Part shown: positions 1 to 6,200 of the stretch, piece by piece
Layout: each line of letters begins with the position of its first letter
Position numbering within the stretch: position 1 is the stretch's first letter
Origin: Acidobacteriota bacterium
Lineage (GTDB): Bacteria > Acidobacteriota > Terriglobia > Terriglobales > Acidobacteriaceae
Assembly: GCA_021782675.1 (NCBI GenBank)
Contig: JAJXUS010000068.1
Coordinates: 1 to 8,551, forward strand
DNA: 8,551 bases
Reading direction: 5' to 3'
Program-made: the position numbers and the translations under genes
Notes under the pieces: generated by a model
Told to the model about the DNA's origin: nothing
Database searches by the model: none
Seen by the model: the letters and a program-made list of their open reading frames with translations, nothing else

Positions 1-2
1 CC

Positions 3-35
3 TCGGTGCGACCTATCTGGATGTTCGAAAAGTAA
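3..35 (+). CDS. possible 3' end of an upstream gene (partial)
   Basis: One plus-strand frame entering from the left edge reads SVRPIWMFEK and stops at TAA (33-35), 66 bp before the AsmA-family gene. Only ten residues are visible, so no family can be assigned. Another frame also stays open across this edge, so this could be chance. It is listed because a same-strand upstream gene would imply that the AsmA-family gene is not the first of its transcript. Confidence 0.2.
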   Translation, partial: SVRPIWMFEK

Positions 36-101
36 GCCGCCCCGCTAAGCTCCCGCCCGCATTGAACGATTTTGCCAGAGACCGCATCCTAACGGGTTGC
101 A

Positions 102-1430
102 ATGGCTACGTTTGGCAAAATCGTGGCGGCCGTTCTCATCACAGTGGTGGCTGTGCTGACGGCCGGCTACCTCTACGTGCGCAACGCCGTCAACCATCCC
201 AACCAATACCTGCCGCAGGCCGTCGCGTATCTGGAGCAGCGAACCGGCAAGCAGATCGCCATCCAGCGCGTGAAAGTACAGGTCTGGCCCGTGCTGCGGG
301 TGCAGGCCTTCGGCGTGCAGGTCATCGACCCCAGGCCCTTTCCGCCCGGCGACTTTCTCAATATTCCGGAAGCCGACATGGACGTGCGCTGGACGCCGCT
401 GCTGCACCACACGCTGGTTCTCTCCACTGTGACCCTCAAGCGGCCCGTGATCAATTTCATCAATGACCCGGACGGTCTCTGGAACTTTCAGAACCGCCCC
501 AGGCCCAGGCAGTCCGCGCACAGGCTGGCGCTGGGGCGCATTGAAAAGCTGAACATTGTGGACGGCCGGCTGCTGGGCTCGGCGCTGATCGATCCCCAGG
601 ACGCGCCGGGGCCGGTTGTGCTCGACCTCAAGGATTTTTCCGCCTCGCTGCGCCACATCGACTTCAGCACCCTTTCCAACGGCAAACAGTCGCACCCCAT
701 CCACGGCGAGTTTTCCGCGAAGGCCGCCCGCTTCGGCGTCGTGCATACCACCGACCTGAAAAGCCATCTGGATCTCACGGCCACGCAACTCACCTTTCGC
801 CAGTTTCAAACCAAAACGCACGCCGGCCATGCCTACGGTGACTTTCTTATCTTCTACGGCCAGAAGAAGCCCAGCTTCTCCACCACCATGCACGTGGACG
901 GCATCAAGATCGACTACCTGCTCCGCCAGTTCCGCCCTGGGCCGCCACAGATGACCGGCATGCTGGGCGCGGCGCTCAACCTCTCCGGCGTGATCGAACA
1001 TACGCAGAATCCCCTCTCCGGCATTCACGGCACCGGCACCTTCGCCATTCATCAGGGGGAGCTGCCGGCACTGAATAAAGACAGCAAAATGCAACAGTTG
1101 GCGCGGTTTCGCACTCCCAATGCAAAGTCACTGCCGGTCTCGGCGTTTTCCGTCTTCGCCGGGAATGTCCAGCTCGACAACAAACAGATCGCCAGCCAGC
1201 GCCTCAATCTGGACTTCTACGGCATTGTGCTGAATGGTGGCGGCAGGTTTCTGGAGGCAGACGACGGTATGGATTACCGGGCGACAGCAACGATCGAAAA
1301 GCGGCAGGGATTCTTCATGGATTTATTCGCCCGGCTGTTCAAGGACGCTGAAGTAAAAAACGGACGCATAGTGTTCCCGCTGAAGATCACAGGAACGCTC
1401 AACCACCCGCAGATTGCAGTCACCGATTGA
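102..1430 (+). CDS. AsmA-family inner-membrane-anchored envelope protein
   Basis: The 442-residue protein has one N-terminal membrane helix (about residues 6-26) followed by a long, beta-rich periplasmic region. Features typical of AsmA-like proteins are visible: an early segment on conserved hydrophobic strands (about 48-115), a DGLWNF motif (124-129) matching the family's DGxWNF, a GTGTFAIHQGEL strand-turn (310-321) like the repeated GxGxLxIxxGxL units of the AsmA C-terminal domain, and a closing FPLKITGTLNHPQI (425-438) like the family's usual ending. Known members (AsmA, TamB, YhdP) are periplasm-spanning proteins implicated in phospholipid transfer to the outer membrane and in outer-membrane assembly. 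At 442 residues this is shorter than E. coli AsmA (about 617), as is common for AsmA-like paralogues. The ATG at 102 is chosen because it directly precedes the anchor helix; its Shine-Dalgarno is poor. The exact paralogue and cargo are not decidable from sequence. Confidence 0.85.
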   Translation: MATFGKIVAAVLITVVAVLTAGYLYVRNAVNHPNQYLPQAVAYLEQRTGKQIAIQRVKVQVWPVLRVQAFGVQVIDPRPFPPGDFLNIPEADMDVRWTPLLHHTLVLSTVTLKRPVINFINDPDGLWNFQNRPRPRQSAHRLALGRIEKLNIVDGRLLGSALIDPQDAPGPVVLDLKDFSASLRHIDFSTLSNGKQSHPIHGEFSAKAARFGVVHTTDLKSHLDLTATQLTFRQFQTKTHAGHAYGDFLIFYGQKKPSFSTTMHVDGIKIDYLLRQFRPGPPQMTGMLGAALNLSGVIEHTQNPLSGIHGTGTFAIHQGELPALNKDSKMQQLARFRTPNAKSLPVSAFSVFAGNVQLDNKQIASQRLNLDFYGIVLNGGGRFLEADDGMDYRATATIEKRQGFFMDLFARLFKDAEVKNGRIVFPLKITGTLNHPQIAVTD

Positions 1431-1495
1431 ACTGCGGGCCTCACCGCATCAACAACCATGCCCCGCTGCTACCGGGGGGTTGCAAGGGGAAAGCG

Positions 1496-1639
1496 ATGCT
1501 CATCATTCTTATCGTTCTGCTGCTGGTGGTCGGATTCGGCGGTTATCGCATGGGCCCTGGGATCGGCTATTACGGGGGCGGCGGCCTCAGCTTGATCCTG
1601 CTGATCCTGATCATCCTGCTGCTGCTTCGCGTCATCTGA
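1496..1639 (+). CDS. DUF3309-type small hydrophobic membrane peptide
   Basis: A 47-residue peptide made of a hydrophobic stretch (MLIILIVLLLVVGFGG), a short Gly/Tyr-rich centre (GPGIGYYGGGG), and a second hydrophobic stretch (LSLILLILIILLLLRVI). This arrangement is characteristic of the DUF3309 family of tiny bacterial membrane proteins, whose function is unknown. The frame is open further upstream, but the ATG at 1496 is chosen because an AGGGGA ribosome-binding site lies about 5 bases before it (1486-1491) and the residues before it do not look like protein. It starts 65 bp after the AsmA-family stop. A small CCCCG/CGGGG hairpin (1461-1477) sits in that gap without a T-run, so co-transcription with the AsmA-family gene is plausible. 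A strong hairpin follows 21 bp after the stop. Confidence 0.75.
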   Translation: MLIILIVLLLVVGFGGYRMGPGIGYYGGGGLSLILLILIILLLLRVI

Positions 1640-1660
1640 CGATTAAAAAAATCTGCAGGA

Positions 1661-1696
1661 CACGAAGAGGGCCGCGCAATGGCGGCCCTTTTCGTG
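1661..1696 (+). terminator. strong hairpin, likely terminator of the AsmA/DUF3309 unit
   Basis: A 15-base arm (1661-1675, ending AGGGCCGC) pairs with 1682-1696 (starting GCGGCCCT) around a 6-base loop GCAATG. All pairs are Watson-Crick except one G-T. Four T residues fall within the right arm, and the outer CACGAA/TTCGTG pairs extend below them. There is no separate T-tract after the stem on the plus strand. On the minus strand a T-run (1645-1651) lies about 10 bases beyond the hairpin, so it might work in both directions. Confidence 0.7.
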
Positions 1697-1749
1697 CTGC
1701 GCACTAGAAAGTTTTGCCTTTGGTATCGGGTATGTCTGCCTTTTTGGCC

Positions 1750-1782
1750 GTCATCCTGCGCAAAGCGAAGGACCTCTGCATT
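1750..1782 (+). repeat. dispersed GAGCGAAGCGAAG-type repeat, copy 1 (diverged core)
   Basis: The copy starts with GTCATCCT, has a diverged core GCGCAAAGCGA, and ends AGGACCTCTGCATT. The segments flanking the core (ATCCT and AGGAC) are nearly complementary. It is the first of four same-orientation copies in this gene-free stretch. Confidence 0.75.
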
Positions 1783-1800
1783 AGTCCGTTGCATGAGTCC

Positions 1801-1833
1801 GTCATTCTGAGCGAAGCGAAGAATCTCTGCATT
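1801..1833 (+). repeat. dispersed GAGCGAAGCGAAG-type repeat, copy 2
   Basis: The cleanest copy: GTCATTCT, core GAGCGAAGCGA, then AGAATCTCTGCATT. ATTCT and AGAAT are exact reverse complements around the core. The same text up to the AGAATC junction recurs at 7216, more than 5 kb away, so this is a dispersed family and not a local tandem. Confidence 0.85.
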
Positions 1834-1898
1834 TTCCGATCACGCCGCACGCACTCGATCCCGACAGGCAAAATGCTCCCGCCCTTGCCTTTCTTGCT

Positions 1899-1920
1899 GT
1901 CATTCCCGCAGGGAATCTGC
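1899..1920 (+). repeat. dispersed repeat, copy 3 (shortened)
   Basis: A shortened relative reading GTCATTCCC, GCA, GGGAATCTGC. The core is lost, but the beginning (GTCATT) and end (AATCTGC) match the family. The flanks form a perfect 6-pair stem ATTCCC/GGGAAT. Membership is inferred from context and from these ends. Confidence 0.5.
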
Positions 1921-1957
1921 TTCTCCAGCATTTCTCCTGCTATGGCGAGGAAACAGA

Positions 1958-1990
1958 GTCATCCCTGAGCGAAGCGAAGGATCTCTGCAT
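1958..1990 (+). repeat. dispersed GAGCGAAGCGAAG-type repeat, copy 4
   Basis: GTCATCCCT is followed by the exact core GAGCGAAGCGAAG and then GATCTCTGCAT. ATCC and GGAT pair across the core. It faces an inverted copy 13 bases further on (2003-2038); the two can fold into a large hairpin downstream of dnaA. Confidence 0.8.
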
Positions 1991-2002
1991 GGAAGAGAAC
2001 AA

Positions 2003-2038
2003 CCAATACCCGGATTTTTCGCTTCGCAAAGGATAACG
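2003..2038 (-). repeat. dispersed repeat, copy 5 (inverted)
   Basis: Read on the minus strand it runs GTTATCCTT, TGCGAAGCGAA, AAATCCGGGTATTGG. The CCGGGTATTGG end closely matches the CCGGATATTGG end of the copy at 7216, so the family has at least two tail types (CTCTGCAT and CCGGRTATTGG). It is inverted relative to copy 4 and lies about 50 bp past the dnaA stop codon. Confidence 0.7.
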
Positions 2039-2051
2039 AACTTCCTCTACA

Positions 2052-2072
2052 GCAACGCTGAAAATGCGCTGC
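2052..2072 (-). terminator. weak hairpin downstream of dnaA
   Basis: On the minus strand, 13 bases after the dnaA stop, GCAGCGC and GCGTTGC form a 7-pair stem (one G-T) around ATTTTCA. No T-run follows, so intrinsic termination is uncertain. The larger inverted repeat pair beyond it (1958-2038) could contribute. Confidence 0.35.
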
Positions 2073-2085
2073 GATCGCGTCCGGA

Positions 2086-3498
2086 CTACTTGGTGAGCTG
2101 CTCCATCAGGGTATTCACCATCCGGTTCAGATCGTTGTCCGTGTGGCGCATGTCGTCAATCTTCGCGATCGAATGCATCACCGTAGTGTGGTGCTTGTCG
2201 CCAAAATGGCGGCCGATCTCAGGCAGCGACGCCTCCGTCAACTGTTTCGCCAGATACATGGCAATCTGCCGCGGCACCACGATGGCGCGGGAGTTGTTCT
2301 TCTGCTTCAGCTCCGCCACGCGCATGCCAAACTGCTCGGAGACGGCACGCTGAATCGCCTCGATCGTCACCTTGCGCACCTGCGTGTCGATAAACTGCTT
2401 CAGACACTGCTGCGTTACGGAGAGCGAAATCTCCACCCCATGCAGGCTGCACCATGCCACCAGGCGCGTCAGCGCCCCTTCCAGCTCGCGCACGTTGGTC
2501 CGTACGTTGGAGGCGACAAACAACGCCACATCCACCGGCAGCGTAACGTGCTCGCTCTCCGCCTTCTTCTGCAGAATCGCGACCTTCGTCTCCAGATCGG
2601 GCGGCTGAATGTCGGCGATCAGGCCCCACTCAAAGCGATTGCGCAGGCGGTCCTCAATCTCCGCCAGCTCTTTGGGCGGGCGGTCGCTGGCAATCACAAT
2701 CTGCTTCATGCTCTCGTGCAGCGCGTTGAAGGTGTGGAAGAACTCTTCCTGCGTGCGTTCTTTCTGCGCCAGAAACTGAATGTCGTCGATCAGCAGCACA
2801 TCCACCGAGCGATATTTATCGCGAAAGCTCGACATGCGGTCATAGCGCAGCGAATTGATCATCTCGTTGGTGAACTTCTCGCTGGAGACATAGCAGATGG
2901 CCGCGTGCGGCTGATGCCGCTTCACCTCGTGACCAATCGCATGCATCAGATGCGTCTTGCCATTGCCGACGGATCCGTACAGAAACAGAGGGTTGTAGGC
3001 CTTGGACGGGCGCTCCGCAACCGCCTCCGCCGCGGCCCGGGCAAACTGGTTGCCGTTGCCGATCACAAATGCGTCGAAGGTATACCGCGGATTGAGCTGC
3101 GCCGCCGTGTCCCAGTCAAAGCGGCCCTGCTGGCCGGTGGCGCCGTTGGGCAGCCGGCTGCGCCCCGGCATAGGCGTCCGCGCGGACTGCGGTCCAAACC
3201 CGCCATCCTGCCGCACCCGCGGCGGCGGCGCTTCCTGCTGCACCGCTTCAAACAGCACCTCGTCCACGTCCACGTTCAGTTGATCGACCGCTTCCAGAAT
3301 CACATCGTTGTAGCGCTCGCCAATGTGCTCGAACTCGCGCGTCGGTACGCTGACCACCAGAACGCGGCCGTCGATGCGGCTGAAGCGCGTGGGCTTGAAC
3401 CAGGTATCGAACGACTGGTGGTTGATCTTCTTCTCAATGGCCGTAAGAATGCGAAGCCACGGATTTAAAGAGGAAGAAGCTGGTGCAAAGGACGACAT
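2086..3498 (-). CDS. dnaA: chromosomal replication initiator protein DnaA
   Basis: DnaA is the AAA+ ATPase that binds DnaA boxes at oriC, unwinds the origin and loads the replicative helicase. The 470-residue protein shows all four domains. Domain I (about 12-88) carries the conserved SFDTWFKPT (29-37). A short, Gly/Pro/Arg-rich linker follows (about 90-132). The AAA+ domain (about 136-345) starts with LNPRYTFDAFVIGNGNQFA and contains Walker A GSVGNGKT (175-182), Walker B LLIDDI (235-240), sensor I IVIASDRPP (267-275), box VII RLRNRFEWGL (284-293, arginine finger), and NVRELEGAL (335-343). Domain IV (about 375-470) has the DNA-binding helix-turn-helix with signature DKHHTTVMH (434-442). Length and order are normal for the family. 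The ATG at 3498 is the natural start; only an A-rich AAAGTGAAAAAAGC precedes it, so the Shine-Dalgarno is weak. Neither dnaN nor rpmH lies next to it here. Confidence 0.98.
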   Translation of the reverse strand: MSSFAPASSSLNPWLRILTAIEKKINHQSFDTWFKPTRFSRIDGRVLVVSVPTREFEHIGERYNDVILEAVDQLNVDVDEVLFEAVQQEAPPPRVRQDGGFGPQSARTPMPGRSRLPNGATGQQGRFDWDTAAQLNPRYTFDAFVIGNGNQFARAAAEAVAERPSKAYNPLFLYGSVGNGKTHLMHAIGHEVKRHQPHAAICYVSSEKFTNEMINSLRYDRMSSFRDKYRSVDVLLIDDIQFLAQKERTQEEFFHTFNALHESMKQIVIASDRPPKELAEIEDRLRNRFEWGLIADIQPPDLETKVAILQKKAESEHVTLPVDVALFVASNVRTNVRELEGALTRLVAWCSLHGVEISLSVTQQCLKQFIDTQVRKVTIEAIQRAVSEQFGMRVAELKQKNNSRAIVVPRQIAMYLAKQLTEASLPEIGRHFGDKHHTTVMHSIAKIDDMRHTDNDLNRMVNTLMEQLTK

Positions 3499-3910
3499 GC
3501 TTTTTTCACTTTCAACGTTACGGGCGCGCCGGTCAAGTTCCTAAAGGTCACGGACACCCTTGCTCCGGAAAACGCTCTTATGGCCAGAAGATGGCCGCCG
3601 CTCGCTGCGAGACGACGTATCCAAAAAGACTACCGCAATGCCATGACCGCCGCCGCCTTCACTCGAAAAGTTCGACCGAAAATCCGGGGAGAATTTTTTA
3701 CGGGCCGTGTGCCGGCTGGTGGATAGCGAAGCCGATACTAGCACATTCCGGCGCGCCCGGCAGCAGCTTTCCTGTATGCCTTTTCTTTCATCGCGAAACT
3801 GCACCGCGGGTGGTGAAGGCTGGCCGGTCTCTGAAAATCTTTGCACAAGAATTTGCCTGCCACGGCCTCTGCTTCCGCCCTCTCCCAAGCTCTGCGCCGG
3901 TCGCATCCGC
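3499..3910. other. gene-free dnaA leader region
   Basis: These 412 bases separate dnaA from the stop codon of the transporter gene, both on the minus strand. I found no convincing coding frame; the open frames here are low-complexity Arg/Ser-rich shadows. I searched both strands by eye for TTATNCACA-type DnaA boxes and found only a two-mismatch candidate, CTTTGCACA at 3839-3847, so I do not call an origin. Visible items are a candidate promoter for dnaA (3735-3763), a small palindrome TCGAA-AAG-TTCGA (3663-3675), and an AT-rich GAATTTTTTAC patch (3691-3701). Confidence 0.6.
3735..3763 (-). promoter_or_regulatory. candidate sigma70-type promoter of dnaA
   Basis: Read on the minus strand: CTGCCG (3763-3758), a 17-base spacer, then an extended -10 TGC-TAGTAT with the hexamer at 3740-3735. 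The -10 matches TATAAT at four of six positions and carries the TGn extension; the -35 is poor. Transcription would begin near 3728, giving a leader of about 230 bases before dnaA. This is a visual match only. Confidence 0.3.
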
Positions 3911-5269
3911 CTACGGCTCGCTCGCCACCGGCTGCCGCACCCGCGAGCGAAGCACGGCGTACACGACCGGCCCGGCCAGCGCAAGCAGTGTGCCCGCCGC
4001 CACCGCCGGCACGTGCGGCGTCACCATGTCGTGGCGTGCCTTCCAGATCGCAAACACGATCAGCAGCGTGGGCGGTACGCCGATGGCAACCGTCGCCCCG
4101 GTCCCGCCGGGAATGCGAAATTCCCGCGGCAGATGCGGCTCCCGCACACGCAGCATCGCCAGCGCGGCAAACTCCAGCACCAGGCTCAGGCCATACAGCA
4201 TAATGTCCATCTCCAGCAGGCGATTGAGCGTGAGCTGCAGCACAAGCGTCCACGCGGCAGCGCACACCAGCACCGCCGCCCACGGAACGCCGTTCCGCAT
4301 GTGACGCTGCAGCTCGCGGGGCGCCAGGCCATCGCGCGCCATCGCCGCCGGCAGTCGCGCGTAGGAAAGTGTCAGCGCGTTGAACATAGCCACTCCCGTC
4401 AGCGCGCCGCCCGCCACTACCGACAGTGCCGCCGCTGATGCAACACCGGCGCCCGCCGTGTGCATCGCCAGGGTCCGCGCAGCCTCCACCCACGCTCCCG
4501 TAACAAACGCATTCGCAGGAATCCCCGCCAGCCATACGATGGCCACCGGGAGCATGTAACTCGCGACCACCAGCGCCACTGAGGCCAGCATCGCGCGAAT
4601 GTAACTCCGCCGCGCGTCGCGCACCTCTTGCGCAATCGTGGAGGCGTTGTCCCATCCCATCGTGTTCCACAGCACAAACAGCAGCGCCACCTCCAGGCTT
4701 CCGTGCACGGGCCGCCCCATCGCTGCAGGATGCACCCCCGACCGGACCATCCCCCAGACCCCAAACCCGGCCAGCCCGGCGAATGGCAGAAGCAGCAGAT
4801 TCAGCAGCCACAGCGAGCCCTCACCTACCGAGTACGCGCCGCGAAGATTCCAGAGCACGCAGACCGCCACGATTCCCAGCTCCCCGGCAAACGCGCGCCG
4901 GCCGGCCACCAGGGATGGGTCGATTTGCTGCAGATACGCAATGGTGAGCGCGGGGTAGATGGCCATGTCGAAGATGCTGGCCGTCAGCGACAGCCAGGCC
5001 TCTTCAAAGCCCCAGAACGGACCGAGAGCCCGCCGCACCCACACGTAAAAGCCGCCCTCTTCCGGCAGCGCGCTGGCCATCTCGCCAATCATCAGCGCGG
5101 TCGGCACGCTCCACAGCAGTGGAACAACCAGCAGCATGGTGAGTGCGCGCGCGTACCCCGCCTGCCCGACGATGTCTTCCAGTCCATACGGACCGCCCGA
5201 CACCATAAAGTACGTGGCCGCCGCCAGTGGCGCCAGCGTCAGTTTGCGCAAGGGACAATCGGGCCGCAT
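3911..5269 (-). CDS. APC-superfamily amino acid/polyamine permease
   Basis: A 452-residue integral membrane protein with about twelve hydrophobic segments and the opening helix motif MVSGGPYGLEDIVGQAG (22-38), where the unwound GG(P) of helix 1 binds substrate in APC transporters. Other family landmarks are ALPEEGGFYVWVRRALGPFWGF (67-88) and WNTMGWDNASTIAQEV (201-216). These resemble the SGGPFGxED, PENGGYVVWV..ALGPFWGF and WN..YWDS.STLAGEV motifs I know from plant-type polyamine uptake transporters of the APC superfamily, more than classical bacterial lysine or GABA permeases. Polyamine or cationic/neutral amino acid import by H+ symport is therefore a reasonable guess, but substrate cannot be read from the sequence. 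It starts 22 bp after the stop of the TspO-like gene on the same strand, so the two are probably co-transcribed. No strong Shine-Dalgarno is visible before the ATG at 5269. Confidence 0.9.
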   Translation of the reverse strand: MRPDCPLRKLTLAPLAAATYFMVSGGPYGLEDIVGQAGYARALTMLLVVPLLWSVPTALMIGEMASALPEEGGFYVWVRRALGPFWGFEEAWLSLTASIFDMAIYPALTIAYLQQIDPSLVAGRRAFAGELGIVAVCVLWNLRGAYSVGEGSLWLLNLLLLPFAGLAGFGVWGMVRSGVHPAAMGRPVHGSLEVALLFVLWNTMGWDNASTIAQEVRDARRSYIRAMLASVALVVASYMLPVAIVWLAGIPANAFVTGAWVEAARTLAMHTAGAGVASAAALSVVAGGALTGVAMFNALTLSYARLPAAMARDGLAPRELQRHMRNGVPWAAVLVCAAAWTLVLQLTLNRLLEMDIMLYGLSLVLEFAALAMLRVREPHLPREFRIPGGTGATVAIGVPPTLLIVFAIWKARHDMVTPHVPAVAAGTLLALAGPVVYAVLRSRVRQPVASEP

Positions 5270-5291
5270 GTCCGCCGCAAGACGGGGGCGA

Positions 5292-5870
5292 TCATCGCAC
5301 CCAGCCCGCCGGCGGCTCCAGAAACGGCCCGGCCTTCCAGAAGGGATCGTAGTTCCACGCGGCCTGCGTCAGCCCCAGCGGATTGGCCAGCAGCAGCCAC
5401 GCCAGCGTCGTCAGCAGCGATGCGGCCGCGCGCTTGTCCTGCATCTTTGCACAGGCTGCATGCAACGAGACCGTGGTCGCCGCAGTGTACGCGGCAGTGA
5501 CGGCCGCCGCGTTGATGGGCGACTCCAGCTCAAAATATGCCGTGCTGAATGCTGCGAACAAGACCCACGCCGCTGCCTGCGAGGCCAGAAACTGTGCGCG
5601 TCCCGGCGTGCGCTTCGGCAGGTTCAACACATACAGCCCGCCCGCAATGGTGGAGACACTGTTGATGCTCCACGCAATAGGAAACGCCACCGGCGGCGGC
5701 GCATACCTGGGCAGCCGCTGCGCCAGGTAGGCTTCCCGGTCGTTGCTCCGGTGCTCGCTGCTTTGCTGCTCGCGCAGCTTGCGAACCGCCAGGCGCAGCC
5801 CCCATTGCGCGGCCTGCACCCCCGCATAAAACGCCACACCATGCCACCAGCGGAATTTTTTGCTCTTCAT
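5292..5870 (-). CDS. TspO/MBR-like five-helix membrane protein
   Basis: A 192-residue protein with five hydrophobic segments (about 10-27, 62-83, 93-112, 117-138, 150-171), the topology of TspO/MBR proteins. Three places recall that family: PIAWSINSVSTIAGGLY (65-81), like PxWTxLYxxMGxA in helix 1-2; TAYFELESPINAAAV (110-124), like the PLFFGLHRPxxAL segment; and TLAWLLLANPLGLTQAAWN (155-173), like the WxxFAxxLNxxIWxLN end. TspO proteins bind porphyrins and cholesterol-like ligands and act in stress and tetrapyrrole regulation. The similarity is distant and the N-terminal helix plus linker (1-60) is an addition, so the assignment is tentative. The frame extends upstream to 6140, but that part is Pro/Arg-rich and not protein-like. 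The ATG at 5870 (MKSKKFRWWHG) is preferred because it gives a typical positively charged start before the first helix. Confidence 0.6.
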   Translation of the reverse strand: MKSKKFRWWHGVAFYAGVQAAQWGLRLAVRKLREQQSSEHRSNDREAYLAQRLPRYAPPPVAFPIAWSINSVSTIAGGLYVLNLPKRTPGRAQFLASQAAAWVLFAAFSTAYFELESPINAAAVTAAYTAATTVSLHAACAKMQDKRAAASLLTTLAWLLLANPLGLTQAAWNYDPFWKAGPFLEPPAGWVR

Positions 5871-6200
5871 GGTTGCTTCGATGCCGATCCAGGAGCAGCC
5901 GCTGGTCGCGGGCCGCTCCGCCGTATCCAGTTTCGCACGCATCGGCGGCAACTGGTCCCGCCGCTCAAGCGTCCCTCCTCCGGGTGTTTTGGCCGGCGCG
6001 TCATGCAGATTTCCTGCGCGCGGTTCCGCTGTCTGCTGCGCCGCCGGCAGGATTCTCGCATCGCCGCAGTGAAATGTGCGCCACACCGCAAAAAACGCAT
6101 GCGAATCTACAATCGAACACCGGCTGTTTGCGGCCGACACATCCCGAGGCCCGGGGTTCGCATCTTGCGTCTATACGCAGCTGTGATCGCTCGCGGCTGT
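5871..6200. other. divergent intergenic region between the TspO-like gene and the secreted protein
   Basis: 330 bases with no convincing gene. On the minus strand a weak promoter-like pair may serve the TspO-like/APC unit: TTGCCG (5951-5946), an 18-base spacer, and GATACG (5927-5922), predicting a start near 5915. On the plus strand a TACAAT hexamer at 6108-6113 could serve the secreted-protein gene. I see no repeats or strong hairpins. Confidence 0.4.
6108..6113 (+). promoter_or_regulatory. candidate -10 element (TACAAT) for the secreted-protein gene
   Basis: TACAAT differs from TATAAT at one position and sits in TCTACAATCGA, an 11-base string repeated exactly just before folC (8384-8394). 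It is one of few AT-richer spots in the divergent gap. No convincing -35 lies 16-18 bases upstream. It would give a leader of about 80 bases. Confidence 0.3.

Noticed and set aside
45..1094. Long minus-strand open frame (349 codons) opposite the AsmA-family gene
   Set aside because: The composition is that of a GC-rich antisense shadow (His/Arg/Gly/Val-rich, no domain), and the plus-strand product has a clear family match over the whole stretch.
1714..1968. 84-codon plus-strand open frame in the repeat region
   Set aside because: It simply reads through copies 1-3 of the dispersed repeat; the recurring peptide (LRKAKDLCIS, LSEAKNLCIF) is the translated repeat.
1750..1990. CRISPR array
   Set aside because: The four same-orientation copies are diverged, unevenly spaced (51, 98 and 59 bases start to start), and occur elsewhere in the window in the opposite orientation.
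2143..3468. 441-codon plus-strand open frame opposite dnaA
   Set aside because: DnaA is unmistakable on the other strand over the full length; the antisense product is rich in His/Arg/Leu/Gln with no motif.
3541..3984. 147-codon minus-strand open frame between dnaA and the permease
   Set aside because: Its first part overlaps the permease gene in another frame and the rest is Arg/Ser-rich without motif; no ribosome-binding site.
5871..6140. Longer start for the TspO-like gene at 6140
   Set aside because: The additional 90 residues are low-complexity and lack helices or motifs; the ATG at 5870 begins a natural membrane-protein N-terminus.
5136..6200. Upstream extension of the secreted-protein frame to 5136
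   Set aside because: The added 355 codons are Arg/Pro-rich, run antisense to the APC start and the TspO-like gene, and would bury the signal peptide at 6201-6340.
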